Assembly: GCA_014191535.1 (NCBI GenBank)
Contig: BJHC01000001.1
Span: 21,175-30,145 of the forward strand
DNA from: Cyanobium sp.
GTDB taxonomy: Bacteria > Cyanobacteriota > Cyanobacteriia > PCC-6307 > Cyanobiaceae
Direction: 5' to 3'
DNA: 8,971 bases
The notes below the pieces were generated by a model. The model saw only the letters and a program-made list of their open reading frames with translations, was not told where the DNA came from and made no database searches. This document shows, in pieces, positions 6,375-8,971 of this stretch. Position 1 is the stretch's first letter, and each line of letters opens with the position of its first letter. The translations under genes and the position numbers were made by a program.

Positions 6375-7934
6375 TCAGCTGAGGGTGGTGCCAGCGGGGG
6401 GCACATAGCCCTCCGGCAGACGGCGGGTGGAGCGGTCACCAAGCTTGGCGAAGAGACCGAATTCCACCTGTTCGCCCAGATCGGGGTCGATGCCGGCGAA
6501 CACATCGCGGTAGAGGGTGCGAGCACCGTGCCAGATGTGGCCGAAGAAGAACAGGAGCGCGAAACAGGCATGGCCGAAGGTGAACCAGCCGCGCGGTGAG
6601 CTGCGGAAGGTGCCGTCGGAGTGGTAGGTCTCGCGGTCGAATTCGAAGGCTTCACCCAGCTGGGCCTTGCGGGCCAGGCGCTTCACATCGGCCGGATCGG
6701 TAAAGGTCTGGCCGTTGAGGGCACCGCCATACACGGTGGCCGTCACACCGGTCTGCTCGAAGGAGTACTTCGCTTCAGCACGGCGGAAGGGGATGTCAGC
6801 GCGCACGATGCCCTGGCTGTCCTCAAGAACCACAGGGAAGTTCTCGAAGAAGTTGGGCAGGCGACGCACCTGCAGATCGCGGCCGTCCTTGTCGGAGAAG
6901 GTGATGTGACCCAGCCAGCTGGTGGGCAGGCCATCCCCGTTCACCATCGGACCCACGCGGAACAGACCACCCTTGGCGGGACTGTTGCCGACGTAGTCGT
7001 AGAAGGCGAGCTTCTCAGGAATCGAGGCATAGGCCTGTTCCTTGGTGGCTCCGTTGTCGAGGGCCGTCTGGACGCGGCGGTTGATCTCGGTGCGGAAATA
7101 GCCCTGGTCCCACTGATAGCGGGTGGGGCCGAACAGCTCAATCGGCGTGGCCGCAGCGCCGTACCACATGGTTCCAGCCACGATGAACGCGGCAAAGAAC
7201 ACCGCCGCGATGGCACTGGAGAGCACCGTCTCGATGTTGCCCATGCGCAAGGCCTTGTAGAGGCGCTCGGGCGGGCGGGTGGTGATGTGGAAGATGCCGG
7301 CAATGATGCCGACGATGCCGGCGGCGATGTGGTGGGCCACGATGCCGCCCGGATTGAAGGGGTTGAACCCTTCAGGGCCCCAGGCCGGTTGCACCGGCTC
7401 CAGGTGACCGGTGATGCCGTAGGGGTCTGACACCCACATCCCCGGGCCGAAGACACCGGTGAGGTGGAAGGCACCGAAACCGAAGCAGCCCAGACCGGCC
7501 AGCAGCAGGTGGATGCCGAAGATCTTGGGCAGATCCAGGGCGGGCTCACCGGTGCGGGGGTCCTGCCAGATCTCCAGATCCCAGTAGGTCCAGTGCCAGA
7601 TGGCGGCCAGGAAGAGCAGGCCGCTGAAAATGATGTGGGCAGCTGCCACACCTTCGAAGCTCCAGAAGCCGGGGTCAACACCGGTCTCACCGGTGATGCT
7701 CCAGCCGCCCCAGCTGCCGGTCACGCCCAAGCGGGCCATGAAAGGCATCACAAACATGCCCTGGCGCCACATGGGGTTGAGCACCGGGTCGGAGGGATCG
7801 AAGATGGCCAGCTCATAGAGCGCCATGGAGCCGGCCCAGCCAGCTACCAGTGCGGTGTGCATGAGGTGCACGGCCAGAAGGCGGCCCGGGTCGTTGATCA
7901 CGACCGTGTGCACCCGATACCAGGGCAATCCCAT
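6375..7934 (-). CDS. psbB: Photosystem II CP47 chlorophyll-binding core antenna protein
   Basis: CP47 carries about sixteen chlorophylls and passes excitation to the reaction center; it lies in the thylakoid membrane with six transmembrane helices and a large lumenal loop between helices five and six. The start is [12 protein letters not shown]. Known chlorophyll-ligand histidines fall exactly at the usual numbers: H9, H23, H26, H100, H114 near the N-terminus and H455, H466, H469 in the last helix. The protein has 519 residues and no frameshift. The ATG at 7932-7934 was chosen because it gives the universal CP47 N-terminus. The frame stays open for 61 further codons upstream, but these have no CP47 similarity. 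No Shine-Dalgarno sequence is visible; the 15 nt before the ATG are C-rich. It is followed by psbT and is divergent from the ferredoxin gene. Confidence 0.99.
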   Translation of the reverse strand: MGLPWYRVHTVVINDPGRLLAVHLMHTALVAGWAGSMALYELAIFDPSDPVLNPMWRQGMFVMPFMARLGVTGSWGGWSITGETGVDPGFWSFEGVAAAHIIFSGLLFLAAIWHWTYWDLEIWQDPRTGEPALDLPKIFGIHLLLAGLGCFGFGAFHLTGVFGPGMWVSDPYGITGHLEPVQPAWGPEGFNPFNPGGIVAHHIAAGIVGIIAGIFHITTRPPERLYKALRMGNIETVLSSAIAAVFFAAFIVAGTMWYGAAATPIELFGPTRYQWDQGYFRTEINRRVQTALDNGATKEQAYASIPEKLAFYDYVGNSPAKGGLFRVGPMVNGDGLPTSWLGHITFSDKDGRDLQVRRLPNFFENFPVVLEDSQGIVRADIPFRRAEAKYSFEQTGVTATVYGGALNGQTFTDPADVKRLARKAQLGEAFEFDRETYHSDGTFRSSPRGWFTFGHACFALLFFFGHIWHGARTLYRDVFAGIDPDLGEQVEFGLFAKLGDRSTRRLPEGYVPPAGTTLS

Positions 7935-8168
7935 GGGGGTTAGGTCCGGGGAAACAACCAGCCAACCGCCCCGGGGGAACCGGTGGCGGAGGGCAGCACG
8001 ATCAGCCTCATCCGGCCGAAGCCGGCGAACACTGATCCGTGCTGGCGATGGTAAGGGGTTTGGCGGGCCCACCGATTCGATCCGACGCCACCTGAAACGT
8101 GCCGTGATGGGGCCCACACCGGCCGACCCTGCGCCGGCCTTCAGAATGGCGGTGCCGCAGGAGCCGCC
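7935..8168. promoter_or_regulatory. Divergent psbB / ferredoxin spacer
   Basis: This 234-nt non-coding spacer must hold promoters for both directions. A possible minus-strand -10 (TACCAT, 8048-8053) would give psbB a leader of about 107 nt, but no good -35 box is seen. No convincing plus-strand promoter was found. The main visible structure is the inverted repeat listed separately. The plus-strand gene is preceded by AGGAG at 8159-8163, 5 nt from its ATG. Confidence 0.5.
7994..8044. repeat. Imperfect inverted repeat with nested hairpin in psbB leader
   Basis: The outer stem pairs CAGCACG (7994-8000) with CGTGCTG (8038-8044), and, across a single bulged base at 8037, ATCAG (8001-8005) with CTGAT (8032-8036), for 12 bp in total. 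Inside is a second hairpin, CCGGC (8012-8016) with GCCGG (8021-8025) and a CGAA loop. It lies 60-110 nt upstream of the psbB start. It could be a leader RNA structure or a protein-binding dyad. Confidence 0.6.
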
Positions 8169-8621
8169 ATGCCCGTGATCCGATTCGTGCGCGAAGGGCG
8201 CGATGTGGAGTGTTACCCGGGGGAAAACCTGCGGGAGGTGGCCCTACGGGAGGGGATTGAGCTCTATGGGCTCAAGGGCCAGCTGGGCAACTGCGGGGGA
8301 TGCGGCCAGTGCATCACCTGTTTTGTGGATGTGGTGGGGGAGAGCAGCCCGGGCAGCCTCAGCGGCCGCACGGCCGTGGAGGATCAAAAACTGCGCCGGC
8401 GCCCCCAGAGCTGGCGGCTGGCCTGCCAGAGCCTGGTGCAGCAGTCACTGCTGGTGCTGACGCGGCCCCAGGTGGGCTTTGGCGATGCCGAGGCCAAGAT
8501 TGCTGCAGCGAAGGCCACCGTCCTGCCGCCGGGCCCCACGGCCTGGCCCGTTCAAGAGACGGAAGCCGACGCGGATGCCGCGGGCGACACCGAAACCGCT
8601 ACGACCGATGAAGAGGCCTGA
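8169..8621 (+). CDS. 2Fe-2S ferredoxin with acidic C-terminal tail
   Basis: This soluble electron carrier of 150 residues has a beta-grasp ferredoxin domain at about 1-100. The cluster ligands are most likely C42, C48, C51 and C86, in the pattern C-x5-C-x2-C-x34-C. C45 is an extra cysteine within the cluster loop [12 protein letters not shown]. The N-terminal portion [20 protein letters not shown] matches the usual first strands. Residues 105-150 form an Ala/Glu/Asp/Thr-rich tail absent from standard photosynthetic ferredoxins. The protein resembles the cyanobacterial group with a GLKGxLxNCGG loop (Slr0148-like, from memory) rather than PetF. Its position head-to-head with psbB and upstream of psbM suggests a link to photosystem II assembly or electron supply, by context only. 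The ATG has an AGGAG sequence 5 nt upstream. psbM follows after 48 nt. Confidence 0.93.
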   Translation: MPVIRFVREGRDVECYPGENLREVALREGIELYGLKGQLGNCGGCGQCITCFVDVVGESSPGSLSGRTAVEDQKLRRRPQSWRLACQSLVQQSLLVLTRPQVGFGDAEAKIAAAKATVLPPGPTAWPVQETEADADAAGDTETATTDEEA

Positions 8622-8669
8622 TCCGGCCGGCACAGCGGTGATACGGTCACCGGGCTGAAGACATTTGCA

Positions 8670-8774
8670 ATGGAAACCAACGATCTCGGCTTCGTCGCCA
8701 GCCTGATGTTCGTGCTGGTGCCGACGGTGTTTCTGCTGGTGCTCTACATCCAGACCAGCAGCCGCCAGAGCTGA
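8670..8774 (+). CDS. psbM: Photosystem II reaction center protein M
   Basis: This 34-residue single-helix subunit lies at the photosystem II monomer-monomer interface in the thylakoid membrane. The sequence begins [19 protein letters not shown], followed by [14 protein letters not shown]. The helix spans about residues 6-27 and the end is polar, as in known PsbM. The ORF is too short for most automated calls. It lies 48 nt downstream of the ferredoxin stop on the same strand, so the two may be cotranscribed. A small GGTGA/TCACC hairpin (8637-8651) sits in the gap, and no strong ribosome-binding site is seen. Two hairpins, the second an intrinsic terminator, follow the stop. Confidence 0.96.
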   Translation: METNDLGFVASLMFVLVPTVFLLVLYIQTSSRQS

Positions 8775-8799
8775 GCGCCCATTCGGCACCGCTTGATCC

Positions 8800-8819
8800 G
8801 GCACCGGCCCCCCGGTGCC
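8800..8819 (+). repeat. Perfect hairpin downstream of psbM
   Basis: GGCACCGG (8800-8807) and CCGGTGCC (8812-8819) form an 8-bp stem with a CCCC loop 25 nt after the psbM stop. There is no T run after it, so it is probably an mRNA 3'-end stabilising hairpin rather than a terminator by itself. Confidence 0.7.
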
Positions 8820-8826
8820 CACCACC

Positions 8827-8861
8827 AACCCGGCCCTCCAGCCACGGGGGCCGGGTTTTTT
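8827..8861 (+). terminator. Intrinsic terminator of ferredoxin-psbM
   Basis: AACCCGGCCC (8827-8836) pairs with GGGCCGGGTT (8848-8857) across an 11-nt loop, followed by six T at 8856-8861. This is a strong plus-strand rho-independent terminator. It also lies just past the end of the convergent stress-protein gene, which stops at 8868, but the minus-strand direction lacks a T run. Confidence 0.88.
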
Positions 8862-8867
8862 GATGAC

Positions 8868-8971
8868 TCAGCGGCGGCCTTCCGGCTCCCGCACCAGCAG
8901 CACCGGCGCCGGAGCATGCACCCGGATGAAATCGCTCACGGAGGAGCCCAACAGACGGTCGATGTCCACCA
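8868..8971 (-). CDS. Universal stress protein family, partial (5' end outside window)
   Basis: The last 33 codons of a minus-strand gene read VDIDRLLGSSVSDFIRVHA, then PAPVLLVREPEGRR, ending with a TGA at 8868-8870. This matches the C-terminus of UspA-type domains, which typically read RxxxGSVSxxxxxxAPCPVLVVR. The family acts in stress responses, and some members bind ATP through a motif that extends to the G8-S-S just before the final helix. Whether this copy binds ATP cannot be judged because most of the protein is outside the window. It is convergent with psbM and shares the spacer holding the psbM hairpins. Confidence 0.8.
   Translation of the reverse strand, partial: VDIDRLLGSSVSDFIRVHAPAPVLLVREPEGRR

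Noticed and set aside
7935..8117. In-frame 61-codon extension upstream of psbB
   Set aside because: CP47 begins universally at MGLPWYRV, and its ligand histidine numbers are exact from that start. The extension occupies the spacer and has no family similarity.

Overview
The window is core-genome DNA from a high-GC picocyanobacterium, most likely the Synechococcus/Cyanobium group. The support is a set of oxygenic-photosynthesis genes (psbB, psbT, psbM), a three-domain ribosomal protein S1, strong G/C bias, dense packing and short intergenic gaps. No mobile element, tRNA, rRNA or CRISPR array was seen.

Left two thirds (1-5432), all on the minus strand, reading right to left: rpsA1 (S1), a HAD-family phosphatase, metK (S-adenosylmethionine synthase), an FGGY sugar kinase resembling the cyanobacterial/plastid D-ribulose kinase group, a 39-residue single-helix membrane peptide, a DUF2470 protein, and a ComF-type phosphoribosyltransferase cut by the window edge. 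Gaps are 9 and 54 nt, then an 11-nt overlap, a 4-nt ATGA overlap, 51 nt and about 35 nt. This looks like one transcription unit, probably started from a promoter just upstream of rpsA1.

Middle (5566-7934), also minus strand: psbB and psbT form a tight pair (15-nt gap) that ends in a strong intrinsic terminator at 6212-6237. After it, nrdR (ribonucleotide reductase repressor) has its own upstream region with a perfect 8-bp inverted repeat next to the start codon.

Right end: a 234-nt divergent spacer separates psbB from a plus-strand pair, a 2Fe-2S ferredoxin with an acidic tail and psbM. The spacer contains a long imperfect inverted repeat that could form a structured leader for psbB. psbM is followed by two hairpins, the second a classical terminator. 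The 3' end of a convergent universal stress protein gene closes the window.

Functionally, the psb genes supply the CP47 core antenna and two small photosystem II subunits; rpsA1 and metK supply translation and methyl-group metabolism; nrdR controls deoxynucleotide supply. I found no clearly new system. The points worth a second look are regulatory structures (psbB/ferredoxin spacer, nrdR upstream region, rpsA1 leader), the tiny conserved-looking membrane peptide, and the kinase start codon embedded in metK.
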